This document shows positions 34,901-44,840 of a stretch of 64,000 nucleotides of DNA, in pieces. The first letter of the stretch is position 1. Each line of letters opens with the position of its first letter. Under the pieces are notes generated by a model. The model worked only from the letters and a program-made list of their open reading frames with translations. It searched no databases and had not been told where the DNA came from. The stretch lies in NCBI GenBank assembly GCA_021234155.1, contig JAJEKV010000004.1, positions 29,919,305 to 29,983,304 on the forward strand, in the 5' to 3' direction. The DNA comes from Isoetes taiwanensis. Taxonomy: Eukaryota; Streptophyta; Lycopodiopsida; Isoetales; Isoetaceae. The translations under genes were made by a program, and so were the position numbers.

Positions 34901-36010
34901 CAGGTGACAGAACGATTCAAAATTCTGTCTTGCTCTTCCATGATTCTTTCCCAAGGCTTTCTTATTCAATATAAATGGTACAAGGGTCACTACCAAGGTA
35001 AGTCCGGCAGACGACCAAACAAAGTTGCCTAACATGGATCCATGGAGTCATACTTGAATGAGTCAATGATGAGTAGAAGCGTCCATGCCTTCTCAACGAC
35101 TCTCTGCATGTCTGGCAAGTTTCAAATCTTTCAATTCCAAGCTTAGATTTTTCTGTACATGCATCTGTGCACGTGAATCCTTTTGCTGTCTAATTTGATT
35201 TTGATGCTTTCGCTTTATGCTCTATGTTCTGTTACTTTCGCTGATTTTGCTCTGGCTTTATCCTTAATAATATTCTTTAACACAGTTATATGATGGCATT
35301 GATGATAATTCCATGCACATATGTTATTTTTGATTTGTGATGCACTTGCTTGAGTGACTTTGAATTGTTCATTTCATTGCAGCAAGTAAGATGTTTTGAT
35401 ACTTCTTATATGCAACCAAGAACTTCACGGAGCTTTAAAGTGGCATATATGAAACATTGACGAAGATAAAAGCCATGGTTTTTTTTTTTTTTATTACTAA
35501 ATAATATTGTAAGTTAGCTACATGCTGGCCTTTAAGTTGGCTACATTTTAGCTCCAAATTGGCTACTTATTGAGATGGATACGAGTTGGCTTCAACTTGC
35601 TACTCTATAATATTTACCTTTATGCTTGGGAATAATATTGAAAGGCATTAATATCTTAATGTGATTCCTACAAGTTGACTTAGCTAAGCTTAGCTACACG
35701 TTGGCTCTTAAGTTAGCTCTTGGCATGAGGACTAAACTTAATACCATTTTGTGCAATAAGAAATGTTGAAATAACCATAGAGGTTTCTTGATTTCAAATG
35801 TTGCAATTATGTGCTAGATTTTGCATCTTAATGCATACTTTAGTTGGGACACATATGCATGTGCCAAATTAGCATAAATATCCTCTTTTGTATTACCGTA
35901 ACCTAGCATGCATGCCGAAATTCATTAAGGTAACATAGCATGCATGCTGAGATTCATTAAGGCGAGGAGCCCCCTTTTTTTAAGGCAAAGATGGGCCTCC
36001 AAACCTAATG
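31904..36010. other. Long gene-free stretch
   Basis: No gene is recognised. ORF 33297-33509 (plus, 70 codons) is hydrophilic and basic but has no domain. Poly(T) runs lie at 33568-33580 and 35479-35491. Around 35510-35720 the words AGTTGGCTAC and TTAGCTAC recur. Confidence 0.5.
35904..35963 (+). repeat. 32-bp tandem duplication
   Basis: TAGCATGCATGCCGAAATTC and the following ATTAAGG repeat at 35904 and 35936 with two changes. Each unit contains the palindrome GCATGC. Confidence 0.9.
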
Positions 36011-36493
36011 GTAAGAATAGAATAGAATAGTTTTTTTAACGTCCACGGAGACCAATAGGTCATGGGACCCATACAATGGGCTAGTGCAATCATTACTAAT
36101 AGGATTAAAAAACCCCTGCCTCGAAAGGTTTCCAAGGGAAAAACCTTTGCAGTAATGATGATACTAGACAAGCGGAGATAATGACTACTGAGGGCTCAGT
36201 AATTGCCGACGTTTATCTAGAACCTCAAGTATGTATAATGTAAAGTCATGCACAGATGGTGCGCTGAGAAGTTGTGGAAGCGTGGAATGGAATGCTAAGG
36301 TCAAAAAATGATTCCGGACTATCTCAAAAGCAGGGCAACTCAGAAGAGTATGGCTTTCATCTTCAATAACCTGTAACTGGCAACAGACACATAGTCTTGC
36401 TTCTCGCGGCAATTGCGGCCGCTCCCATCTACCTGTCTCAATCCGTAGCCTGTGGAACCCCGTGCGAATTGATGCAATAGCTACAAGCTTGTA
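36011..36493 (-). mobile_element. Severely 5'-truncated LINE (copy D)
   Basis: It matches the last 480 bp of copy C (18612-19085) almost base for base, including the (TATTC)n tail and GGACGTTAAAAA before it. A 75-codon frame (36185-36412, minus) keeps the LINE C-terminal Cys/His motif: CVCC, then EDESHTLLSC. The truncation point CTACAAGCTTGT is followed by GTAAGA-type flank, and GTAAGA also precedes the tail (36011-36016). A target duplication of about 6 bp is therefore plausible. Non-functional copy. Confidence 0.9.
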
Positions 36494-38157
36494 AGATAAC
36501 TCTACATTTTCAATAAATGCAAATTTAGGTTAAGGGTTTTTGGAAACCCTAACGTGCAGCTTGTGTGCGACTGCCATGCACTACCAGTAGTAGCGGCCTG
36601 CTCTAGTTTTGTTGGAGGACAAGACATGCAGTGCCTGTAAGCACTAATGCATCAAGCTTGTTGCCTTTGTGCAAGATAAGGGGCTCTTGCCCAATTTCGG
36701 ATTTTGGCTTGCCTTAATTTGTGGTCTGCAAGATGTACCATCTGCAAGCAGAAATGCATTAAATGTGATTCCTTTCTGCAAGACAAGGATCCTTTCTTCA
36801 ACTACGAATTTCTTTCATGGAGTAGTCATTGCATGTTCTATAATCTGTCTGCCATGTTATATCTGCTATTTGATATAAGAGGACTTTTTTGCTGAAGCAC
36901 AAAAGCCTATATTGGCTTATTCAAATCTAGGAAGCGAAGGACTTCAATCCAGGTCTGTTATCCAGATTTTCAAATGTTGCATTTGTGATGTTTAGGCAAA
37001 GCCTTGAGGATGCCTTAAGGGCATATATACTTCCTGAAGTTCCAGAGACTAATTAACGACAGCTCTTTTCCATTTGAATTGTAAATGAAATAATTGTACA
37101 AGCAGTTTGCATTACATAAAGTATGGCAGGTGTAAAGAACACTTAATGGCCAGTAGTTTGTGTATGAATCTAGACATCTGGTTCTGATTTAAGATGCACA
37201 CATATTTGTGATTATAAATATTGATTCCTATTTCTATTGATGTTCTATGACTAACTAAGGGCAAAAGTGCTACATTGGGTGAAGGGCTATACGCCGAAAA
37301 AACCCAATGTACCTTTTGACCCTTGGGTCATTACCGAGTCTATCGCTAACGTTCTCATGATTGGCTGCAGGTACGAGGTTTTTTCCTCTCAATGTGGTTG
37401 CTTTTGCTTGGATGTGAGGTTATAGTTGGCTGAGAGAATGGAATCATTTGAGATATGAGGTTGGTGAAGTCTGTTACAAACAGGGATTCACTCCACTCCT
37501 TTATATATTTCTAAGTACTAAGTTGCATTTTAATGTTCATAACTCTACTATTTTGCTGAAAAAAGTGCTTTGTGTGCTTAAGAAATATCTATTTACCACT
37601 GCTTTTGGCATAAGTTTGAGTGTTTCGCAGTGTTGGATATTTAGGCTTCTATAATGTGGCTGTAAAACCACCCAAATTTCAGACTTAGTGCTGAAAAATA
37701 GGATGTAAATCACAGCAGATCATGTTCTTACTTGTGACTTAAACAAGTTTTTGCTCTGATAATATACAGTCCCTTTTCTCTTTTGTTTCAGAAACTTATG
37801 GGCTGAATGTTCTCTGAAATAAAAAGAGTAAACATGCACTAATCAGTCTTTGGTGTTGTGATTTTCAGATCTGTATATATAGGCACAGGTCTTTAAGAGA
37901 TAAAATTTAAAGTGTCTTATTGGATTTATTACATCATTCCTTTTGAAATTCTTAATTCACAAAAGAGTTGTATTTGCTGTTTAAGGTTTATAATACTAGG
38001 CTGGTTTTGTATGCCTTGATAAGTGCCAGAGGCCATGGATGTGGAGTACCATCTTGGATTAGCCTAGTCCATGTATGGATGGATAAGTCTACCAAGGGAT
38101 TGACTGAGGTAGACAGTCGTACTAGTAGGGCTTTTGTCTGAAGCTAGTTTGGGCAGG
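36494..38157. other. Gene-free stretch with small foldback
   Basis: No gene is recognised. At 37259-37322 a short inverted repeat (GGGCAAAAGTGCTACATTGGG facing CCCAATGTACCTTTTGACCC) could be a tiny MITE relic. The ORFs at 36669-36895 and 37448-37654 have no motif. Confidence 0.5.
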
Positions 38158-38574
38158 TTTTTTTTTTTTTTTTTGATGAATGTGGACCTTTATTACTCAA
38201 AAGAATACAAAGAGTACATGGGGGACTCAAAACCCAGTGGAGAAGATATCCACTAGAAGACTACCCACCACATACATAACATAGAAAAGCAGAGAACACA
38301 GATCACCACGAGCACAACTGTTTACTATGAGTAGGTGTGAATCTGAAGATATTGCCATGTTTTGGTATTGCAGTTCGTTTTGTGCATGATTTACGCGCAA
38401 CCCTAATACCGATACAACAGTTTGAAGTTTTGTAAGGTGGAACATTAGTGCCAATTCCTTCCTTGGATTCAAAGGTGAGCTTAAATTTTGATCTAGATCT
38501 TTCTTTCGGCAGGAAGGAACCCTTCTTATGATCATCATTTTATATTTTAACGTAGGTATGCTTGGTAAATCCAT
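38158..38574 (-). mobile_element. Short poly(A)-tailed retroelement, probably LINE or retrocopy
   Basis: A 17-base T run (38158-38174) is the poly(A) tail of a minus-strand insertion. Just upstream of the tail, on the minus strand, lies TTTTGAGTAATAAAGGTCC, containing the polyadenylation signal AATAAA. A 115-codon minus-strand frame (38227-38574) follows without a recognised domain. The tail type differs from the pentanucleotide-tailed LINEs nearby, so another machinery made it. It could be a truncated L1-type LINE or a retrocopied transcript. Confidence 0.5.
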
Positions 38575-38928
38575 CCATTACGAGACCTCTTTTTATTGTG
38601 AGCACAGATGTTATAGTTCAGGTCCATTAAGAAGTAGCATAACCTTTCTTTCAATTACGACCATAGTTTGGCGATGATTTGGCAGTTGTTTAATTCACTT
38701 AAATGCTTTATTTGGAATCAAGATCTGCTGGGGCTATGTCTTTTGCTGATAAATGTTATGTGCTCCATGTTGCTCCATGTTCTGGGCATTGATACTGCCT
38801 TGGGCAAGCAAAATGTTTTGATTTTTTCAGCTTTTTATGTTTTCAGGCCAATGCTGCTCCAACATTTATTCAATGCCATTTTATGCTCCGGATGTACTAT
38901 AGGTATTCTTGACTGATACAAAATATAA

Positions 38929-39019
38929 GAATAGAATAGAATAGAATAGAATAGAATAGAATAGAATAGAATAGAATAGAATAGAATAGAATAGAATAGA
39001 ATAGAATAGAATAGAATAG
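38929..39019 (-). repeat. (GAATA)18 microsatellite, tail of LINE copy E
   Basis: About 18 perfect GAATA units on the plus strand (TATTC on the minus strand) directly follow the LINE 3' UTR. Shorter tails of the same unit are seen in copies C and D, so the array is the LINE tail and may have expanded after insertion. Minus-strand ORFs reading ILFYSILFYS are repeat translations. Confidence 0.95.
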
Positions 39020-40162
39020 GTTTTTAGCGTCCACGGAGACCAATTGGCCTATGGGACCCAAACAAAAAGAGAGAAGCAAGCGTATTACTGACAGGATTAA
39101 AACACCCCCGCCCCGAAGGGTTTTCGAGGGAAAAACCTTAGCAGTAATAAGTATGCTGGCACACTGTACAATTGCACAGGACAGTTCAATACCGTCCCGT
39201 AGGATACAAACGAGTCTGTGCATCCATAACCTCCTGGAGATATGACCCCAACAAACCCACTGACGCCGTAGTCAATAACTGATGCAACGGCTGGCCAGGC
39301 ACTAGTAATCGAACATATCGCCTCGGATATGGGCAAATCTTTGAGGGCGATCCGAGGGCATGACATTCATCCTCAATTGCCGGTGGCAACACCGCAAAAG
39401 CCTTTGCTCGCTTCCCGAGCCTAACGCGATGTGCACCCGCGCGAATGGAAGCTATAAGTCCGCTTCTTCATGGGCAAATTGGGTGTACAAAATCGGTGTG
39501 GGCCTCTTGTGAGCCTAGGATTGACTTCTTTGGCGATAGTGTGCCGCCTTAACATGCGCCGAGCCTCGCATCCCGTGAGCTTGCGAAGGAAAGTAGCTTC
39601 TGGGTACGCTTTAAGTGCCTCGCGATCTTTCTTTCTCGACACGACGCATCTATTTGCCTCGCACACCCCAAATGCGTGAGAACCACCGAGCTTGCTTGTC
39701 TTTCCAACAGGATTTCGCGCTGGGGACCCATTGCCGCGGGCCAAAGCAAGGTGGGGCAAGCGTGTATCAGCCATAGCGACCACCTTTTGGAAGTAAACGA
39801 TATGGCGTTCCAATGCATCCCGTTGAAGGGGTAGAAAGCCCGCCTCCCCGGGTAGGATCCGTGCGGAACTGTGGACTTCACCCCCGGGCCCGTGCCAAGA
39901 AGGCCTTCGCACCGCCGAGGTCATTCCGTGTGTTGAGGGATATTACGGACCCCACACTTCTGCCCCATACAAAAGGACCGCTCAACCAAGGCCCGAAACA
40001 AATGTGATTTGTGGCCCCGTGCATACAACTTCGCCTTTGTGGTCGTTGTTCGCATGGCATATAGTGCTTTCCAACCCGCCGTGACCCGCAACCTGATAGC
40101 CGCATCCCAATGGGTGGTAGTTGAGAACTCAATTCCCAAGTACTTGTAGGTCGGAGCCACCT

Positions 40163-41000
40163 CTACCTCTTGCCCCTGGTAAGTGAATGTGGGAAGCCTT
40201 GGCTAATCGGGATGATGCAACTAGCAAAGACCCTAGTTTTGGTCAAGTTAACTCGCATGCCGCTGAATTGGCAAAAGTGTCGAGAGCATCCGGTGGCGTT
40301 GCATGTCCTCCCGGTATAGGCCATGAGGTTGACATCGCCGATATATGAGTTGCGGATTGTGTGATGCATGAGTCGGGCGCCGTCCCATGCTCAGAGAGCC
40401 AATCTTCCAACTGATCAATGTATAGGCCAAAGAGTGTGGGGGAGAGGGGGCAACCCTGACGCACTCCAATGCTACTGATCACCGGCTGTGCTGCCGATGT
40501 GATATGGCTTGAGCATGCCTCATACAGCCTATATACTGCATTCTGCAAGTCCAGGGGGGTCCCCAGCTGCTGCAATCTGTCCCATAGCTTGTTGCGGGGT
40601 ACTATGTCGAACGCTTTTGCAAAATCCACGAAACAACAGTACAGGTTCTGCCGGCGATTCCTGCTATCCTCAATCAATGTGCGCAGAGTGAAGATATGAT
40701 CAATGGTGAAATGTCTGGGCCGAAAACCTGCCTGTAAGAGCTCGCACCTCTGTTTCCTCTGCCCATATTGTCCGCCGCTGCTCAAGGATGCCAGCCAACA
40801 GTTTTGCAAAGAGAGAGCTGACCATAATAGTACGGCAGTTTGCTGGGCATTGAGGGTCCCCTGCTTTGTATATGGGCACTACTCTACTAGTGGTCCATTG
40901 CGTAGGGAAGCCTTCTCGCAATGCTTTATTGAACAATGCCGTGAGGACAGGCACCAGTGGAGGCCCAAACCCATTTCGTGGAGTTACGCCGCATGCCATC
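40163..41000 (-). pseudogene. LINE reverse transcriptase (copy E)
   Basis: The 188-codon frame 40243-40809 carries RT block A YCCFVDFAKAFD, block B GVRQGCPLSPTLFGLYIDQL and the template-grip region GFRPRHFTIDHIF. The preceding frame (40700-40999) has the N-terminal block NKALREGFPTQWTTSRVVPI and YKAGDP. The catalytic YADD block is not intact in the main frame; near 40330 the sequence is disrupted by indels. It would copy LINE RNA at the nicked target if intact. Confidence 0.9.
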
Positions 41001-41599
41001 TAAATCTGGCCGCCTTGCCATTAGCTAGACGTCAGAGGCCCATGATGACATCCCCTCCTCGTGATAACCGAGCCATGCCTATCTGTGGAGGGATCGGTGC
41101 CCCCCGGCCCGAGCCGGTCGCATTTACCGCAAAAAAGCATGCACCCATTGCTCCGAGGTGATGTTGCCCTCGTGGGTCGTGCGCTTGCTCAAGACCCTTC
41201 TCGATGTCCTGGGGTGCCACCGGGGAGACCAAACATCCGCTCGATGCTCGCAAGGTATCCGGCCTTCTTGTTCTTGAGAAAGGAGCAGTATTGACTGACG
41301 GCCTGTGGGAGGGAGATGGGATCAGTGACTTGCCGGAGTGTGTGTTTGAGCTCCCGACACTCATCATCAAACCATCTGTTGCGAGGGAAGGTGGTAGTGC
41401 CTGAGGTTCGCCGTGAGCGGCCTCTCCCAAAGCATCTTTCCGCAGCCGTCAGAAGCAGGTGAGTCAGCTGAGCAGATTCCTATTGAAGCGTGGGGAGTTG
41501 CAGCAGTCCCGACAGATCATGCTCAAGCAAGCGGGCGGGCATAGGTCCCCCTCGACGGTCGTAGTCCAGCGCAAATTGGGGCACCCGGTGTGTTGAGGC

Positions 41600-42470
41600 G
41601 TGGGTGCATGGGGAGCCTCCCAATGGAGATGCATGAACAGGGCGGTGGTCCGAAGTCTACTTCCTCGTCCCCGAAAGTGTCTCATTCCGATGGAAAAATG
41701 AGTAACCAGGTGCAGATCCCATTCCTTAACCAGCAGATAATCCACCACACTGGAGCCGCCCCCTTGGTTCTCCTGTCTACAAGTGCAGCAGCTGGAAGAC
41801 GGCCATTGTGCCAGCCCATTACAAATAACCAGGTCAAAGATACTACCCAAACAACAACAATCACGCCATAGCGCGCGAAATATGGCTGTCGTCTGATATC
41901 CTTGACCAAGCCACCTCTGCGGGGTTCAACTGCAAGACGTCCTCTGCCAGGGGCTCAAATTTTGAAACCTGCTCGGCCCTTGTGCGTGCATTAAAGTCGC
42001 CGAGCAACATAACCCTGCCCACTGCCAAACTATTTGTGCTGCTGTATGTCATCATATAGATCGACATAGGGCTCCAATCGATCCACATCCGAATGAGTGT
42101 TATAAAAGTTGCTCTCGGCATGTGGAAAGTAGCATGCTGCTATGAGGAGAGTGTCGCCACTGTCATGTTGCACGCGCACCCACAAGTAGCGATTGTATCT
42201 GTCTGTTTTGTGCAACGAGACTGAGTGCCTCAAGGTTGCACGGTAGTAGCCGGCAACCCCGCCATGCCCTTGCTTGCCTGTGCACTCATTGAATACCGAG
42301 AAATGCAGATAGCCTGGGAGGTCCGGTAGTCTGTGCCCTGCATGCTCCCATGTTTCCATGAGGAAAATGAGATCCATATCTGGTGCAATAGAGTTGAAAC
42401 TCTCGCCTTTCTACCAGGGGAAGCCCCGACAGTTCCAAGACACCATCCGGAGGCACAGTTCCTATTTGTT
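41600..42470 (-). pseudogene. LINE APE-type endonuclease (copy E)
   Basis: The order of motifs is N-terminal WNCRGFPW (about 42420), the catalytic Glu block LIFLMETWEH (42377 and on), AACYFPHAESNFYNTHSD, the GDFNAR block (41980-42000) and SVVDYLLV near 41750. Three frames are used in turn, so several small indels are present. By family knowledge it nicks genomic DNA for target-primed reverse transcription. The best-conserved continuous piece is 42030-42377. Confidence 0.85.
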
Positions 42471-42479
42471 AGCATTCGA

Positions 42480-43989
42480 TGTGGGATCGGCCGTGATCCG
42501 CCTGCGGGGAGGCGGTGTGCAGAAAGCTGAAAGCGGCGGTATAGGCGGAGCAAGGAGGTGCGTGCGGGGTACCGGAAATAGCAGGCGGCAGCGGGGAGAG
42601 CGGGGGCGGGGAGCGGGGTGGCGGCGGCGGCGCATTGCATCGGCGACCTGGCCAGCGCCGGCCTCGAAAAGCGGCTTGCCTGGGCGAGGCCTCGGCCCCT
42701 CCTCTACGGGACGCCCTCGAGCCGGGCCACCGCCGCGGCGGAGACTCCTGACGGGGTGAGATCCCCGTGCGACATACGAGCGATCCCGCCGGTTGCCTAC
42801 TATGCGCACGGCCCTCACGCATACTGCATGTCCGCCAATCGCGGAAGGTGACAACGCCACGCGTCCGCGCGTTGAGTCCCAAGGCGACTTGCTCTAGCAA
42901 TGTACCGATCCAAGAATGCCATTTGAGATAGGATCTCATCACGAATAAGCTTGGTGAGATCTTCTCACGCCTCAGAGAGTCCGCACGCACCACCACATTA
43001 CGGCGCTGCCGGCTCGCTTGGCCGCCACCGAGTCGAGGAGCAACATTAGCCGCCCCGGCCAGGTGGCGCTTGTTGGGAGTGTGTGGGCTGCTCCTGGCCG
43101 AAGGGCGTGGTGTGTGAGATGGAGGAGCTGGTGGTGTCTCGTCACTTTGTTTGGCGACACATTGGTGTGGGGCACGGCGCGCTTGGTCAGCCCCGTGTTG
43201 CGACCTCTGGCGCACGAGGTCGGGAGCCTAGCTCATGTTGGAATCTCTGCTGCTTGGCCAACTCATTTGTGCAGTGCCGCAGGTGTTCATGGACCTCAGC
43301 ATGGAGGCCGCTGCCTTGCTGGGCAATGGTTGCTTTGAGCTCCTGGATCTCCTGATCTTGTGTCTCAACCCTACTCTGCAGAGCACTTAGCTCTGCCTGG
43401 CTGGCTTCGACGATGGCTTCGGGACGTTTACACGTATCCGGTGGCATACCCTCGACTTAAACTTGAGGCGGGAAATAGTGGCCACTGTATCCTGCTCAAG
43501 ACCCTACTTGTCGCATGCCATAGTCTTCATGGTGGCGAGGAGGGAATCCACGCGAACTCGCAAGTCGGCAAGGCCCTGCTTATCCTGTTGCCTCTCAAAG
43601 TGGGCCAAGCGGAGCCCGTCTTCTAACTGCTGCATGCGGGTCTCCATCTCTGTAACCCGTTGCCTTTCCGCTGCCAACTGTCTTTTGAGCACATGGGATG
43701 TTGAGGATTGTATCTCTGCTGTCGATCCTGCAATCCGGGTCCTGTTACTCTCGATCTGTTCCTCCAGCTGTTTCATGGCCCTCGTTTGCGCCTGTGTCGG
43801 GCTTGAGCAGCCTTCATCCATCTCCCGAGTCAATCTCATAGATTGGGCCTTCGTCCGGGCTTCCCTCCTCATGGAAGAGGTTTCTCCCTTGTCTTTGTTA
43901 TCGGGCGGGGCCGTTTTACGTGGCCCCCCCCCAGTTCTCCCGTGTGGGCCGGGGGCGGGAATGTCTCCCTCAAATGGGGGTCTGGGCAA
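42480..43989 (-). pseudogene. LINE ORF1 with coiled coil (copy E)
   Basis: A 161-codon frame (43504-43989) begins Pro/Gly-rich and then becomes a long Glu/Arg/Gln-rich coiled coil (QLAAERQRVTEMETRMQQLE). A second frame (43187-43447) continues the coil. A third (to about 42470) holds Arg/Pro/Ala-rich low complexity and a possible RNA-binding core (RREKISPSLFV, GVVTFRDWR). The layout matches coiled-coil plus RNA-binding ORF1 proteins. The 42480-42860 part is very CpG-rich. Confidence 0.6.
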
Positions 43990-44039
43990 GGGGCTACTGG
44001 CTGCCCATGAAGTTGTATGGTATGGATGGGGGTTAAAGA

Positions 44040-44480
44040 GTTAAAGTGCTATGAAGAATTGAAAGATGTTTAAAAGCATAAACGATGCCCGCCCTCAGTG
44101 GTTGGCACGGGGGTTGGGGGTTCAATTACGTGGGGGGATTCGATTAGGCTAGGGTCTAATACTTTTGTATGGGCTTGGGTTAAATGAGCTTTTTGGAATA
44201 GGTTGAAATGGGAAAGGAAGAACACAAAGGCGACAGATCCAGCGAATTTTGAGTGTTCTAGAACCTGGAACACTCTATTGGCACGCCATGGGTCGCCCTG
44301 ATAGGATGTAGAGAGAGAAAGAAGGCTAGAGAGATAGAGCAGAGAAAGAAAGAAGGCTAGAGAGACAGTGGAAAAAGGAAGAGACAGAGCAGAGAGGAAG
44401 AAGGTAAAAGAAGGCTAGAGAGAGAAAGAGAGCTAGAGAGAGAATGTGAGCTAGGCGCTAGAGAGAGAATGTGAGCTACT
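44040..44480 (-). promoter_or_regulatory. Probable 5' leader of LINE copy E, CT-rich
   Basis: The last 180 bp (44300-44480) are built of repeated GAGAGAGAAAGAAGGCTA words on the plus strand, so the minus-strand RNA would start with a pyrimidine-rich tract. Repetitive CT-rich leaders occur in LINE and plant promoters. The exact 5' end is not fixed. Confidence 0.4.
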
Positions 44481-44624
44481 GCTTAATGGGGCATCAAAAT
44501 GCTATCTTACATTAGCTATAGGAATAAAAGGACAAGCATCTTAAAACGATTGGGATTATGGAAAAAAGAAATTATCTGCAAAATCTAAGGCAAAGTATAT
44601 ATCTAAATAATATATGCTCTTTGG

Positions 44625-44840
44625 TGTATGTTTTTGCAGCTTGAAGCTCTTCGATCATGGAAAACATCATTGTTCAGGTGACAACATATATTCTGCCCCA
44701 AAAATTGTAGTGAATCTCAGTTAAAAATCTGTGGCGTATGTTTTTGCAGCTTGAAGCTCTTCCATCATGGAAAACATCATTGTCCAGGTGATCAGCATAT
44801 ATTCTACCCCAAAAATTGTAGTGAATCTCAGTTAAAAATT
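44625..44840 (+). repeat. Tandem duplication containing a 38-nt mini-exon
   Basis: Two copies, period 110 bp, each contain TTTTTGCAG, then 38 nt (CTTGAAGCTCTT...CAG), then GTGA. This looks like a splice acceptor, a short exon and a donor (exons 44640-44677 and 44750-44787, two base differences). A third acceptor-like TTGTGCAG lies near 44855-44862. Flanking introns are also duplicated. The parent gene is not recognised. Confidence 0.45.

Larger units (their letters stand above)
38929..44480 (-). mobile_element. Near full-length LINE (copy E)
   Basis: On the minus strand: a pyrimidine-rich 5' leader (about 44480-44040), ORF1 (43989-42480), endonuclease (42470-41600), RT (41000-40160), the post-RT region (40160-39190), a 3' UTR beginning near 39120 and ending GGACGCTAAAAACC, then about 18 TATTC units. 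It is GC-richer than its surroundings, above all at 42480-42860. It has many frameshifts. Its 3' UTR is related to copies C and D, but the coding region is a distinct subfamily. Confidence 0.9.

Noticed and set aside
38897-39223. 108-codon minus-strand ORF with repeated ILFYS
   Set aside because: It is the translation of the (GAATA)n LINE tail plus 3' UTR, not a protein gene.
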